DNA from: Anaerocolumna aminovalerica
GTDB lineage: Bacteria > Bacillota > Clostridia > Lachnospirales > Lachnospiraceae
Direction: 5' to 3'
Assembly: GCF_900115365.1 (NCBI RefSeq)
Contig: NZ_FOWD01000016.1
Location: forward strand, 38,637-102,636
DNA length: 64,000 bases
This document shows positions 17,821-26,960 of this stretch, one piece after another. The notes beneath the pieces are model-generated. The model had not been told where the DNA came from. It did not search any database and saw only the letters and a list, made by a program, of their open reading frames with translations. The stretch's first letter is position 1. Each line of letters opens with the position of its first letter. A program made the position numbers and the translations under genes.

Positions 17821-18714
17821 ATGTTTACGGATAAAAGACTGACCGATGCTTACAAAAAAGCAAGAGTAGAATACTTTGATAAAAATTCTAAATATATATT
17901 CTTTAGTGATATTCATCGTGGAGACGACAGTGTATCCGATGAATTTGCAAGAAATCAAAATGTATTATTACATGCCTTGGATCATTATTATAACAATGGT
18001 TACACCTATGTTGAAGCAGGTGATGGAGATGAGCTTTGGGAATATAAAGAGTTCAGATATATTCGCTTAGCCCACAGTGATATATTTACAGTGATCAAAA
18101 AATACTTTGATGACAACCGGTTAATAATGATTTATGGCAATCACAATATCTATTTAAAGAATAAAAGGTATGTGAAGAAAAATTACTTTCAATTTTATGA
18201 CGAATATACTCAGGATATGCATGAATTATATTACGGCCTTACTCCCCAGGAAGCACTGATTTTAAAAAACAAGGAATCCGGTCAGGAGATACTGATTGTT
18301 CACGGACATCAGGGTGACTTAATGAACGATCAATTGTGGTTTATTTCTATGCTTACCTTACGGTATTTCTGGAGGTTCATGCATGTAGTAGGATTTCATA
18401 ATCCTTCCAGTCCTGCCAGGAATCATTTTAAACGCCATAAAATAGAGAAGAATTATAAAAAGTGGATCAGGCGGCACAAAATGATGCTTATTTGCGGCCA
18501 TACCCACAGGCCAAAATTCCCCAAAAGGAAAGAACTCCCCTATTTTAATACCGGCTGCTGTATCCATACAAGAGGTATTAACGGCATAGAAATAGCAAAC
18601 GGTAAAATTATGATGGTAGACTGGCGAATCCGTGCAGACAAGGACGGATCACTTCATGTAATCAGAACTGTAGTAAGAGGTCCGGTTCCCATTGAAAAAT
18701 ACCTTCCCACATAA
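17821..18714 (+). CDS. Calcineurin-like metallophosphoesterase
   Basis: This 297-residue cytoplasmic protein has the complete two-metal phosphoesterase motif set: FSDIHRGD, AGDGDELWE, YGNHN, VHGHQGD and CGHTHRP. The middle part (WFISMLTLRYFWRFMHVVGFHNPS) is hydrophobic and suggests membrane contact, as in UDP-diacylglucosamine hydrolase-like relatives. The substrate is unknown. GGGGTG 6 bp before the ATG fixes the start, and a GTG 9 bp earlier is part of that site. Confidence 0.85.
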   Translation: MFTDKRLTDAYKKARVEYFDKNSKYIFFSDIHRGDDSVSDEFARNQNVLLHALDHYYNNGYTYVEAGDGDELWEYKEFRYIRLAHSDIFTVIKKYFDDNRLIMIYGNHNIYLKNKRYVKKNYFQFYDEYTQDMHELYYGLTPQEALILKNKESGQEILIVHGHQGDLMNDQLWFISMLTLRYFWRFMHVVGFHNPSSPARNHFKRHKIEKNYKKWIRRHKMMLICGHTHRPKFPKRKELPYFNTGCCIHTRGINGIEIANGKIMMVDWRIRADKDGSLHVIRTVVRGPVPIEKYLPT

Positions 18715-18742
18715 ATAATAATTACAATATGAACAGAAAAGA

Positions 18743-18848
18743 GACTGCCGCAAACATAAACTGTTATTCTTAGTTTTTTCATTCTCCCCTCAAATTCAGC
18801 TATGCTGAATTTGTACTAAAAAATGTCAGTTTATTAATTTGCAGCAGC
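18743..18848. terminator. Nested inverted repeat between convergent genes
   Basis: An imperfect outer stem (18743-18763 with 18827-18848) encloses a perfect 10-bp hairpin (18791-18800 with 18804-18813). The core attcagctatgctgaatt is identical to one at 27550-27567. It lies between two convergent genes and probably terminates both, and it may be a dispersed palindromic repeat. Confidence 0.6.
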
Positions 18849-18950
18849 CCCTTCTGAGGATATCTATGGAAGGAGGTATAAGATAATAATCTGTTATTAA
18901 ATCATTGTACGTTTCATTTTCTTTAATTTTGTTTTTGTTTCTTGATCCAC

Positions 18951-19583
18951 TCATAAAGACTCAATGATCTTTTGAATTGCTTTATTATAAGTAAAATCAT
19001 CCAATTCATTCTCCTCTAAAAAATGAATAGTTTTTACCTCATATTTTACAAAACACATAGATACGGCCCATGCAACAGCCATTTTAACATAATAGTCTTC
19101 CCGGTTGATTTCGTTGAATATGTTTAATATTCTGTCTATGTAATCATCTTCAATATAATAATCAAGAAGCATTACAACACCAAAACGTATTTGAAACTCT
19201 TCCTTTGAAAACAGATAGGGTTGTAAAAAGTCCCATACTCTGCTTTTGTTTAATTTTGTAAACTTTAATCCGGCACAAAAGCTATCACAGACAGCCCAAT
19301 TATCTATTTGAGGAACAAATTCTCCAACATACTTTAATATTTCTTCCATATCCGTTTTTACACAGCCAATTACCATGCCTGTTAACATAATTTCTTCAAA
19401 GTATTGGTTATTTCCATTCTTAAGATATGTTCTCCAATCTCCTTTAGCTATTTCTTTGGCAAGTTTTCTTAAAACAGGTAACCTGACACCTATAATTCCA
19501 TCTGTATCGGGGCATAACCCCATTTGAAATAGTCTGTACTTTTCATCTGCTAAATTAAATAATTCTTCTCTTATCCTATTCAA
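18951..19583 (-). CDS. AlkD-like DNA alkylation repair protein
   Basis: This 210-residue HEAT-like repeat protein resembles the COG4912/AlkD group of 3-methyladenine DNA glycosylases. It shows GIIGVRLPVLRKLAKEIAKG, the conserved IDNWAVCDSFC and YYVKMAVAWAVSMCF. In AlkD the tryptophan and aspartate of these segments contact the lesion region. It lies 17 bp after a lipoprotein gene in the same direction and is probably co-transcribed, with no obvious functional link. Confidence 0.85.
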   Translation of the reverse strand: MNRIREELFNLADEKYRLFQMGLCPDTDGIIGVRLPVLRKLAKEIAKGDWRTYLKNGNNQYFEEIMLTGMVIGCVKTDMEEILKYVGEFVPQIDNWAVCDSFCAGLKFTKLNKSRVWDFLQPYLFSKEEFQIRFGVVMLLDYYIEDDYIDRILNIFNEINREDYYVKMAVAWAVSMCFVKYEVKTIHFLEENELDDFTYNKAIQKIIESL

Positions 19584-19600
19584 TTTCTTTCCTCACAAAG

Positions 19601-20707
19601 TTACGGATTCGGTATAAAAGTGAAATTTTCTATTTCCCAATCAATTACAGATGGGTAAGGTACTTCAAACTTTTCTTCCGATATACCCGAATCTAAATTA
19701 TATTTATGAATATACATTTTATAATCATTGCCATATAGTGCAGTAAATACATAATTATCTTTAAAATAGATTTTTCTTATGACATCCTCTATCTTAAGAT
19801 TGTAATCAGCAATGATCTGATAATTTGAATCATATATTTTAATCATACCACCATCGCCAAACAAATACAAATTGTTATCATGTACATAGGACTCAAGGAT
19901 ATTAAAATTTTCCACCACTAATTCTTTTATCTGTCTGCCCTCTTTATATGCTGCTATGTAAGATTTATCCGTAGGAATTCCTTCTTCCGTAAGTTCCTGG
20001 GAATAGACAATAATGGCACCGTCAAATCCAACAATTGGTCTGTCAGGTTCTACCCTGTATTGATTTGGTAACAAAGTATCTGCTATTATTCTTTTGCTCT
20101 CCATATCCAGTGTCATAATCCCGCTGCTGCCTATGGAATTTTGATCCGGTTTTTCAGTTTTTAAATCTATATATGCTATATGAAGCAAATCACCCTCTGT
20201 AGTTACAGAACAGGCTAACTTATTTTCTAAATTATATATTAATTCCTCCATATCATTACTGGTTCTAACTATGTCCGTAACATAGACCCCATCTTTTACG
20301 CCTATGTTTAAGATTTGGATACAGCCATTTTTTGTTGGATATGCATTTAATACTCCATAATATCCATCGGAATATACATCCTCCATAATTGAAAATTGCT
20401 CTATCCGGCCATCCTTCATCCGGTAATGAATATTTTTTTGTCTGGAATAAAAATAATACTCTCCCTGATTTTCAATGGCATTTTCCAATACCATAGAGGT
20501 ATTTACAGGTATTTCTTTCACGCTGCCATCTTCATATAAAACAGATATGGAATTACTAAATTGGTTCATATCACTTCCGCTAAAAGAAATCAAGTATTTA
20601 GCATCCTTTAACGGAACATTTTTCGCTGTAAATTTTGCTGCTTTTTCACAGGAGATTAAGATAATACTGCAAATAATGAGGATTATTATGAATCGTTTTT
20701 TCATCAT
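19601..20707 (-). CDS. Putative lipoprotein, beta-propeller-like
   Basis: This 368-residue protein has a lipoprotein signal (MMKKRFIIILIICSIILISCEK) with the lipobox cysteine at about residue 20. The rest is made of short strand blocks with YDSNYQIIADYNL-like and DGRIEQFSIMEDV-like turns, suggesting a propeller. No catalytic motif is visible. It would be anchored outside the cell membrane. Function is unknown. It is first in a two-gene unit with the AlkD-like gene. Confidence 0.65.
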   Translation of the reverse strand: MMKKRFIIILIICSIILISCEKAAKFTAKNVPLKDAKYLISFSGSDMNQFSNSISVLYEDGSVKEIPVNTSMVLENAIENQGEYYFYSRQKNIHYRMKDGRIEQFSIMEDVYSDGYYGVLNAYPTKNGCIQILNIGVKDGVYVTDIVRTSNDMEELIYNLENKLACSVTTEGDLLHIAYIDLKTEKPDQNSIGSSGIMTLDMESKRIIADTLLPNQYRVEPDRPIVGFDGAIIVYSQELTEEGIPTDKSYIAAYKEGRQIKELVVENFNILESYVHDNNLYLFGDGGMIKIYDSNYQIIADYNLKIEDVIRKIYFKDNYVFTALYGNDYKMYIHKYNLDSGISEEKFEVPYPSVIDWEIENFTFIPNP

Positions 20708-20833
20708 TTACCTCTTTCTGCATTTAAGACTATTATAATGCCTTAAAACCATGCTTTTATAATTTTAACAGTTGGTTCCTGCCTAATTCATACCTTTGTA
20801 ATAACAATATATAAAGTTTACTTAACTCTGTAT

Positions 20834-20900
20834 ACAGCAGGGCCTGCTGTACTAGATATATAAAAGGGATCAAATATTTCAGTATTTCAACAGGCCCTGC
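20834..20900 (-). terminator. GC-rich terminator of the secreted hydrolase gene
   Basis: GCAGGGCCTG (20837-20846) pairs with CAGGCCCTGC (20891-20900). The left arm also forms a local palindrome (ACAGCAG/CTGCTGT). It lies 11 bp past the stop of the gene ending at 20911. Confidence 0.6.
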
Positions 20901-20910
20901 AATGATAAGT

Positions 20911-21642
20911 TTAATCATTTACATAAAATAGCACCGTCATGTTAGATCCTGTAAGTTCTGCCGGTGATACTACCGTATCGTAAGGGAATCTATCAATGTC
21001 AATTCCGGCTGTTTTCCAGCATCTCCATACAAGCTGGGAGCAATAGAAACTGCTTGTTGTAAATTTATTTAGGAAATTCCAGTTATAAGGAATTCTTGGA
21101 CTTGTATTTACATAATCTCTTGCTGCTTTTACTGCTGCTGCTCTGGAAGCAGAGGTACCCTCTGTTACTCTTAATCCGTAGATTTTATTACGGCCCGGCC
21201 AATAATTATATTCATACTGAACTCCATTTACATGACCGTCTTTCTCAGGCCAGGAAGAGATACACCATACTCCGCCGGAGGTTTCCACCAAAGAAGCATG
21301 TCCAACCAACGCAAAGTCAATTCCGGAGGTGGTTCCGGTAAAGGATACATATACATCACCCGGAATGGTATTATGTGTTGCACTTAACTGCATTTCTCTT
21401 TGGAGAACTGATTTGGTTATAGAATTTTTATTCTTATAAGTAAACTCATTTATTAATTTCTGCTGAAGATTTTCATAATATGCACCATCCACTTTACCAT
21501 CGGGAGTGTAAACAATAGAATCAGAATAAGGTAAGTTTTTAAATCCATCTAATGCATCCTGCTCTGCAGAAACCATAATGCTCATTGAGGCAAACATTGC
21601 TACAATAACTATCACGGATAATAATCTTCTAAATTTTTTCAT
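20911..21642 (-). CDS. Secreted papain-like NlpC/P60-type (YiiX-like) protein
   Basis: This 243-residue protein has a signal peptide (MKKFRRLLSVIVIVAMFASMSIMVSAEQ). The mature domain resembles permuted NlpC/P60 (YiiX/YebB) hydrolases. A histidine in FALVGHASLVET and a cysteine in SSFYCSQLVWRCW are the probable catalytic pair, in permuted order. Relatives act on peptide or amide bonds of the cell wall or lipids, and the substrate here is unknown. Its leader carries the hairpin element described at 21643-21671. Confidence 0.78.
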   Translation of the reverse strand: MKKFRRLLSVIVIVAMFASMSIMVSAEQDALDGFKNLPYSDSIVYTPDGKVDGAYYENLQQKLINEFTYKNKNSITKSVLQREMQLSATHNTIPGDVYVSFTGTTSGIDFALVGHASLVETSGGVWCISSWPEKDGHVNGVQYEYNYWPGRNKIYGLRVTEGTSASRAAAVKAARDYVNTSPRIPYNWNFLNKFTTSSFYCSQLVWRCWKTAGIDIDRFPYDTVVSPAELTGSNMTVLFYVND

Positions 21643-21671
21643 ATTAACCTCGATTCTGGCGTTTTAACGCC
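21643..21671 (-). promoter_or_regulatory. Conserved leader hairpin element, copy 1
   Basis: On the minus strand the 29 bases directly before the ATG read GGCG, loop TTAAAA, CGCC, then A, GAATCGAGG and five more bases. The same layout occurs before the flavodoxin gene (25591-25619) with stem GGTG/CACC. The 9-base block after the stem is identical and probably contains the ribosome site (CGAGG). Confidence 0.6.
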
Positions 21672-21840
21672 TTCTGAATAATGATAACAACTTTGTGCAT
21701 CAGCATTATTACCTTTTCATTTTTCTACGCTCTCATAGCAATTACCCCCTTTACTTTGTATCTTCCGGTAATTGCATATTAGCATAATTTTCCTATTTGT
21801 GCGGACTCTTGCAGAAATTAATATACTCTTTTGAAGTAAA

Positions 21841-22560
21841 CTAAAAAACTCCTGTTTCATGTTCCATAAATAGTTCTCTTATTATTTTTCTTCTTGACTG
21901 ACTGATTGGTAAACAGTCGGTATTAGACATGACTACCTCATTATAATTAAGCATGCTTGCATGGGCATAATTAATAATATAAGATTTATGTATCTTTACA
22001 AACTGATATTTTGCTACCTGATTATATACATTTTCCAATTTACCATAAAAAATTTCTTCTCCTGTTGTGGTTACCATCCTGATTTCACGGTCTTCGCTTT
22101 CAAAATATAGAATATTCTTTAAAGGAACCTTATGAATATCATATCCCTTTTTATAGCTGAAGACTGCTCCTAGGCTATCCGTTAATTTCATGGCTAAACG
22201 TATATCATTAATTATTTTGTAGGATTCAATTGGTTTTTCAATAAAGTGCATAGGCCTTATATTGAATAATTCCATTAAATATTTATCCGTTTTGGACATA
22301 TATACTATCTGAACCCTTTGGTAATCCAATAAGTCACGAATAATTTTCCCAACTGTTATTCCATTGATATGTTTTAAATTCATTTCAATAAATATCAAGT
22401 CAAAACAGTACTCCTTCAGAATAAATTTCAGTAATTCTCCCCCTGAATAAAACACTTCAATTTCCATTTTTTCATTTATTCTTTTACTGTAACTTAAGAT
22501 AATATTCTCAATGTTAGCACAACTAATCTGATCTTCATCACATATTGCTATTCGAAACAT
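21841..22560 (-). CDS. LytTR response regulator with atypical receiver
   Basis: This 239-residue AgrA/LytR-type regulator has a receiver domain (about residues 1-120) and a LytTR DNA-binding domain (about 135-232, FVKIHKSYIINYAHASMLN). The receiver keeps the acidic pair (ICDEDQ) and the lysine (FIEKPI). In the strand that normally ends in the phospho-accepting Asp it reads FDLIFIEMNLKHINGI, with Glu at that place. It may be active without phosphorylation. No histidine kinase is adjacent, so it is an orphan, and its targets are unknown. Confidence 0.85.
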   Translation of the reverse strand: MFRIAICDEDQISCANIENIILSYSKRINEKMEIEVFYSGGELLKFILKEYCFDLIFIEMNLKHINGITVGKIIRDLLDYQRVQIVYMSKTDKYLMELFNIRPMHFIEKPIESYKIINDIRLAMKLTDSLGAVFSYKKGYDIHKVPLKNILYFESEDREIRMVTTTGEEIFYGKLENVYNQVAKYQFVKIHKSYIINYAHASMLNYNEVVMSNTDCLPISQSRRKIIRELFMEHETGVF

Positions 22561-22907
22561 TACCTATCACCCCTCCATAGAAGATTCAAGTGTTACATTA
22601 TTTATGGTTTAAATCTCTACTTTACTTATTATTTCTTCTAAAAATAGTTTTTGTCTCATCTAGCGTTACTCTTTGTATTCTAAATCCGCTACTTAAATCC
22701 TCTCCAGTCCACCCCCATTTCGGTAATCAGTATTTACATTTTTTAACGTTATACTGATATTTTACTATATTCTTACATAAATTACAAATGTTTCTTGTTT
22801 GGTTTGTCTATAGTGATTTTTTACTACTTATCAGGCACAAAAAATATTGTAATTCTACTTCTATCTCAAGGCTTCTATGCTATAATTCTTGTATAGGAGG
22901 TTTCAGA
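22561..22907. other. Divergent intergenic region
   Basis: No gene is seen. The region separates the LytTR gene from the ComEC-like gene. TATAAT at 22881-22886 lies 22 bp before the AGGAGG site of the latter and may be its -10 box, but no good -35 box is at the right distance. Confidence 0.4.
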
Positions 22908-24017
22908 ATGTTAAATAAAATTTTCAAATCCTTAGGTTGGGTATGCAGTATATTCCTTCTGATTTTATCCATTATATTTATAACAAAAGAAGTACCAAAG
23001 GAAACTATGAATAATGTTTCAACTAATGCATCTTCTTTCAGTAAAGTCCATTTTATTAATGTTGGGCAAGGAGATGCTATTTTAATTGAAGCAGATGAGC
23101 ACTATATGTTAATAGACGCAGGTGAAAATAACCAAGGGATTACAGTAGTAAATTATTTAAAGGAACTGGGGATTAAGAAATTAGATTATGTAATAGGAAC
23201 TCATCCTCACAGTGACCATATTGGAGGATTGGATAATGTAATTCATTCTTTTGACATTGGAAAAGTAATTATGCCCGATGTTACACATACTACCAAAACC
23301 TTTGAAGATGTTTTGGATGCCATTGCTGAGAAAGGCTTAAGAATCACAAAAGCCGTTGCAGGTAATACATATACTTTAGGTGCATCCTCCTTTACTATCA
23401 TAGCTCCCAATGCTTCCGGTTATAAGGAATTAAATGATTATAGTGTAGGAATTAAATTCACCAACGGTGAGAATTCCTTTCTGCTAACAGGGGATGCAGA
23501 AGAATTATCTGAAGCTGAGATGCTTAACAATGGCATTGATTTATCCGCAGATGTGTTAAAGCTTGGACATCATGGTTCTTCAACCAGCAGCCATGACAAT
23601 TTCCTAGATGAAGTTGATCCTGACTATGGAGTAATTACTGCAGGTGCTGATAATTCATATGGACACCCCCATGTGGAAACCTTACAAAAATTAAAAGACA
23701 GGAACATAAAAGTTTTTCGAACGGATATACAAAATACTATTATATTTACTTCCGATGGGGAACATATTACTGTTAATAAAGAACCCTACTCTATTAACCA
23801 GTCAGATTTGTCAGGAACAGCAAAGAATAACAGCACCACAGCAGTAAAGGATAAGAGTAAAGATTCCGGTAAGACTATTGTCCATATTACCAGTACCGGA
23901 CGCAAATATCACGTTACAAGCTGCCGTTTTCTGACTGTTGACATAGAGGTCACCTTAGATGAAGCTCTTGCTAAGGGATTAGAACCATGCGGAACCTGTA
24001 AACCGCCTACGAAATAG
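22908..24017 (+). CDS. ComEC-like metallo-beta-lactamase-fold protein
   Basis: This 369-residue membrane-anchored protein has one N-terminal membrane helix (about residues 8-27). A ComEC/Rec2-type MBL domain follows (FINVGQGDAILIEA, GTHPHSDHIGGLDNV, LTGDAEE, LGHHGSSTS). An Ser/Asn/Lys-rich linker leads to a C-terminal YHVTSCRFL/EPCGTC domain that looks like a small zinc-binding module. Homologues are thought to be extracellular nucleases or phosphodiesterases. The start is set at the ATG with AGGAGG upstream, although the frame stays open to 22788. It is coupled to the DUF3006 gene 26 bp later. Confidence 0.85.
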   Translation: MLNKIFKSLGWVCSIFLLILSIIFITKEVPKETMNNVSTNASSFSKVHFINVGQGDAILIEADEHYMLIDAGENNQGITVVNYLKELGIKKLDYVIGTHPHSDHIGGLDNVIHSFDIGKVIMPDVTHTTKTFEDVLDAIAEKGLRITKAVAGNTYTLGASSFTIIAPNASGYKELNDYSVGIKFTNGENSFLLTGDAEELSEAEMLNNGIDLSADVLKLGHHGSSTSSHDNFLDEVDPDYGVITAGADNSYGHPHVETLQKLKDRNIKVFRTDIQNTIIFTSDGEHITVNKEPYSINQSDLSGTAKNNSTTAVKDKSKDSGKTIVHITSTGRKYHVTSCRFLTVDIEVTLDEALAKGLEPCGTCKPPTK

Positions 24018-24043
24018 CATCTACAATCAGATAGGAGGAACCT

Positions 24044-24262
24044 ATGAAAAAATACATTATTGACCGTTTTGAGGATATATATGCCATATGTGAGCAAGAG
24101 GATCAATCCTTCCTTCATATTCTAAGATCCAAATTGCCTGAATGTATTAAGGAAGGAGATTGTATCATCGAAAAAGAAGATGGTACCTTTTCTATTGACG
24201 TTAATGAAAAACTGGAAAGAGAACATAGAATTCGGGAAAAGATGAACCATTTGTTTGAATAA
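24044..24262 (+). CDS. DUF3006 family small protein
   Basis: This 72-residue protein begins MKKYIIDRFEDIYAICE and contains KEGDCIIEKEDGTFSID, matching the DUF3006 pattern (a small beta-rich domain). AGGAGG lies 6 bp before the start. DUF3006 genes commonly sit directly after ComEC-like MBL genes, as here, suggesting a partner or regulator of that protein. The molecular role is not known. Confidence 0.8.
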   Translation: MKKYIIDRFEDIYAICEQEDQSFLHILRSKLPECIKEGDCIIEKEDGTFSIDVNEKLEREHRIREKMNHLFE

Positions 24263-24315
24263 TTAATGTCAACCGGGCTGACCATTTAATGTATGAAGAA
24301 AAGCCTGAATCAAAA

Positions 24316-24367
24316 ATGGAAAGTGAGTTTTTTAAGTAAAAGCACTTAATCATAACTCACTTTCCAT
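24316..24367. terminator. Bidirectional terminator hairpin
   Basis: A perfect 14-bp stem (24316-24329 with 24354-24367) lies between the DUF3006 gene and the convergent xpt gene, with a T-run inside the 5' loop side and AT-rich flanks. Confidence 0.65.
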
Positions 24368-24396
24368 ATATTACGTTACGGAACAAATCCTTTTAT

Positions 24397-24966
24397 TTAT
24401 CTGAAAATAAGCTCACCTTTTTCATTTAAATCAACAATTGCCAGTGATTGAAGGTCGATTCCCATTCCTCTAATATAATCTCCCCCATTCTGGAAGCCTT
24501 TTTCTATACAGATTCCACATCCTGCCAAGGTAGCTCCGGCTTGCTTTAATATCTCCATAAGCCCGATTAAGGCTTTTCCATTTGCTAAAAAGTCATCAAT
24601 AACTAAAACACGATCTTCTGAAGTTATAAATTTTTTAGACACACGAATGGTATAATCTTTATTATGTGTAAAGGAATGTACTTCCGTTGTATAAATTTCT
24701 CCATCCAAATTTTTGGATTGTGCTTTCTTTGCAAAAACTACAGGCACTCCGAAGTATTGTGCCGTAATACATGCGATACCTATTCCGGAGGCTTCTACGG
24801 TCAGTATTTTAGTAATATTTTTATGTTTAAAAAGCCTTAGAAATTCTTTTCCGATTTCGTTTATTAATTCAATGTCCATCTGATGATTTAAAAAACTGTC
24901 AACTTTAAGAACTCCACCCTCTTTTAGTACTCCATCCTTTATAATGCGTTCTTCTAATAACTTCAT
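24397..24966 (-). CDS. xpt: Xanthine phosphoribosyltransferase
   Basis: This 189-residue salvage enzyme converts xanthine plus PRPP to XMP. It matches Xpt in length and sequence: [35 protein letters not shown] and VEASGIGIA, with the PRPP loop [14 protein letters not shown]. The start is the ATG with GGGAGG 5 bp upstream, 93 bp inside a longer open frame. No purine riboswitch consensus is visible in the leader, unlike many xpt genes. A xanthine/uracil-type permease lies far away at 59405 and is not linked. Confidence 0.92.
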   Translation of the reverse strand: MKLLEERIIKDGVLKEGGVLKVDSFLNHQMDIELINEIGKEFLRLFKHKNITKILTVEASGIGIACITAQYFGVPVVFAKKAQSKNLDGEIYTTEVHSFTHNKDYTIRVSKKFITSEDRVLVIDDFLANGKALIGLMEILKQAGATLAGCGICIEKGFQNGGDYIRGMGIDLQSLAIVDLNEKGELIFR

Positions 24967-25116
24967 TTTTCCTCCCATTCTTAACCAGCTCACTGTAATG
25001 TATTTACTTATCCTTAAATGTATTATTTTTATTCTACTAAAATACAGCGGTTTAATCAATATATAAATTCTTACATAATAGAAAAGCTGCTAAAATTGGA
25101 GGACCATTTTATTTAT

Positions 25117-25590
25117 TTAATTTAAGGCATTTACAAATCTTTCTATATTTATATTTGACAAATTATATACATCCTTATCTGTTTTAGCTACTTTTTTTAA
25201 GATAAAACGGTGGAAAAAGTTCATTTTATTAAATACCGCCTGACCGCCAAGATATTCTTTTGCTGCCGCATGTTCCAGTAATGTTTCCGGATATGCATTT
25301 CTTAACTGTGTCTCTGCTTCTTCTCCTTCCATCAGACAGCAGATGAACAAGCCCAATTTTTTATTTTTTAGGGTTTTTAAATTATTCAGAGAAAATTCAG
25401 TAACTTCTTTCTGAATTTTTCCCACATAGATAGAACCACCAAGGATTACTCTGTCATATTGGGTAAGGTCTACATTGTTGTTGGCTTTAAGATTATAAAA
25501 GTCCATAACTCCATTCAGTTTTTCTGCTATTATTTTTCCGCATTGTTCTACACAACCATATTTTGTGGCATAAAGAAATGCTGTTTTCAT
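25117..25590 (-). CDS. Flavodoxin-domain protein (HemG-like)
   Basis: This 157-residue protein has the FMN phosphate loop YATKYGCVEQCGKIIAEKL at its start and VILGGSIYVGKIQKEVTEF in the middle, typical of the flavodoxin_5/protoporphyrinogen-oxidase-like group. It is cytoplasmic and probably an FMN electron carrier. It lies last in a run of four same-strand genes (MarR, membrane DUF, FMN-binding protein, flavodoxin). It has its own conserved leader hairpin, so it may be expressed separately. Confidence 0.82.
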   Translation of the reverse strand: MKTAFLYATKYGCVEQCGKIIAEKLNGVMDFYNLKANNNVDLTQYDRVILGGSIYVGKIQKEVTEFSLNNLKTLKNKKLGLFICCLMEGEEAETQLRNAYPETLLEHAAAKEYLGGQAVFNKMNFFHRFILKKVAKTDKDVYNLSNINIERFVNALN

Positions 25591-25619
25591 AATATCCTCG
25601 ATTCCGGTGCCTTAACACC
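25591..25619 (-). promoter_or_regulatory. Conserved leader hairpin element, copy 2
   Basis: The 29 bases before the flavodoxin ATG read (minus strand) GGTG, loop TTAAGG, CACC, then G, GAATCGAGG and five bases. The stem differs from copy 1 by a paired C-G to T-A change, while the 9-base block and all spacings are unchanged. Confidence 0.6.
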
Positions 25620-25674
25620 ATTTATTTTTGTAAATATAAACTACTGGATTAATTAATTATATTTATACTATATA

Positions 25675-26082
25675 TTATTCCATTAATGCATTTTCAATGG
25701 CTTTTATAATTACGGTACTACTATGAGTTGCTCCTGAAATAGTATCAACTTCTAATGTTTGTTTTTCCTTAATTGTATTAATAATCTCTTCTGCTTTTTT
25801 ACCCAGTCCATATTTATGGTCTAATAATGCTATATTTTTAATCTTACCATTTTCAATGGTAACCTTTACTTTTGCTCCTATAAAATCTTGAATATAGTAT
25901 TCTCCTTCATATATTCCATCTTTTATATCAGCGAAATCCATAGTGGAAATTACTATATTGCTCATCTCTTTATTTATTTCATTGAATTTTACTAGTAATG
26001 CAACTATAAATATAGTTACAAAGATAAGTATTACACTTAGCAGGTATCTTTTTCTTTTATTTTCCTTTTTCATTAATTTCAT
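25675..26082 (-). CDS. Membrane-anchored FMN-binding domain protein
   Basis: This 135-residue protein has a basic N-terminus, one membrane helix (about residues 13-32) and an outer FMN-binding domain. VDTISGATHSST near residue 115 fits the motif where ApbE attaches FMN to a threonine/serine. It is probably an extracytoplasmic flavin electron carrier. No ApbE gene lies in the window. It is 11 bp downstream of the membrane DUF gene and is likely co-transcribed. Confidence 0.82.
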   Translation of the reverse strand: MKLMKKENKRKRYLLSVILIFVTIFIVALLVKFNEINKEMSNIVISTMDFADIKDGIYEGEYYIQDFIGAKVKVTIENGKIKNIALLDHKYGLGKKAEEIINTIKEKQTLEVDTISGATHSSTVIIKAIENALME

Positions 26083-26093
26083 ACCATCCCCAA

Positions 26094-26933
26094 CTAATCA
26101 TTATTATTATTATATTTAATGTCCTGTATATTAAATTTTGCATAACAAAAATCCCCATCGGGAAAGTTCCATATAGCTTCGCCATAGGTCACCAGATTAA
26201 AACCGTTTATATTCTTGTAGGAACTAACAGGAGTAGACCATCTGACACTTTCAAAGGTTTTACCAGTGGGAGAGTAATATCTGTCATCTGAAACAAAGTT
26301 AGTTAATTGTCCAATGTCATTAAAATATAAGGTCGCTGTTATACAATTACCGTCGTTACAAAAAATTGCTTTTACCGAATGTGAATCAACCAGTTCCCAA
26401 TGAATTCTTTTATCAATCAGGGAAGCCGGAGCCAGAATACACATATCATTAAAAACAGTTACTGTTTCAGCCTGGTTCATTTTCTTACCCATTCCTTCTA
26501 CAATGGGAATTAAGCCTAACACTTTAATTTCCATTGTTGCAATTCCGTTTTTATAAAAATGCAATCCGAGAACCGGAATTCCTGACATATTAAGATTTAA
26601 ATAAAAAAGCCTTGTTATTTTATCTAAAAAACTATGCTGCCCTATCTTAACTTGAGACCATTCTCTGTTCTTATCTGTTTTCATGGTTCCATTTATTAAA
26701 ACTTTAAAATCTTTTACCTTTTCCTTGCCTAATACTCCCACATATTTAAGATATTTTTGTACAGGTTCCGGCAAATGAGCAATATCTTTTTCCGTAAGTA
26801 CAGACTCTTCCATATTTTTTACTCTATATAAGCCTTCTCTAACTTCAGCATTATATTTTCTTCTTAAGGCATTGGATAAATAATAAATAAGACTTGCAAT
26901 TACAACTAAAATTACTGCACTATAGATAATCAT
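26094..26933 (-). CDS. Membrane-anchored DUF6544-like protein
   Basis: This 279-residue protein has an N-terminal membrane helix (about residues 2-20) and a soluble domain containing LPEPVQKYLKYVGVLG, SFLDKITRLFYLNLNMSG and a C-terminal WNFPDGDFCYAKFNI. From memory this resembles the DUF6544/DUF6920 group, which has no known function; this assignment is uncertain. The gene stands between a MarR regulator and an FMN-binding protein, all on one strand with short gaps. A role in a redox or stress response is inferred. Confidence 0.65.
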   Translation of the reverse strand: MIIYSAVILVVIASLIYYLSNALRRKYNAEVREGLYRVKNMEESVLTEKDIAHLPEPVQKYLKYVGVLGKEKVKDFKVLINGTMKTDKNREWSQVKIGQHSFLDKITRLFYLNLNMSGIPVLGLHFYKNGIATMEIKVLGLIPIVEGMGKKMNQAETVTVFNDMCILAPASLIDKRIHWELVDSHSVKAIFCNDGNCITATLYFNDIGQLTNFVSDDRYYSPTGKTFESVRWSTPVSSYKNINGFNLVTYGEAIWNFPDGDFCYAKFNIQDIKYNNNND

Positions 26934-26960
26934 ATCAAGCCTCCTTCCATAAATAAAAAC

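Noticed and set aside
24967..25116. Purine riboswitch before xpt
   Set aside because: The conserved core and loop sequences of the purine riboswitch are absent, and the leader is short, AT-rich and without the expected three-stem pattern.
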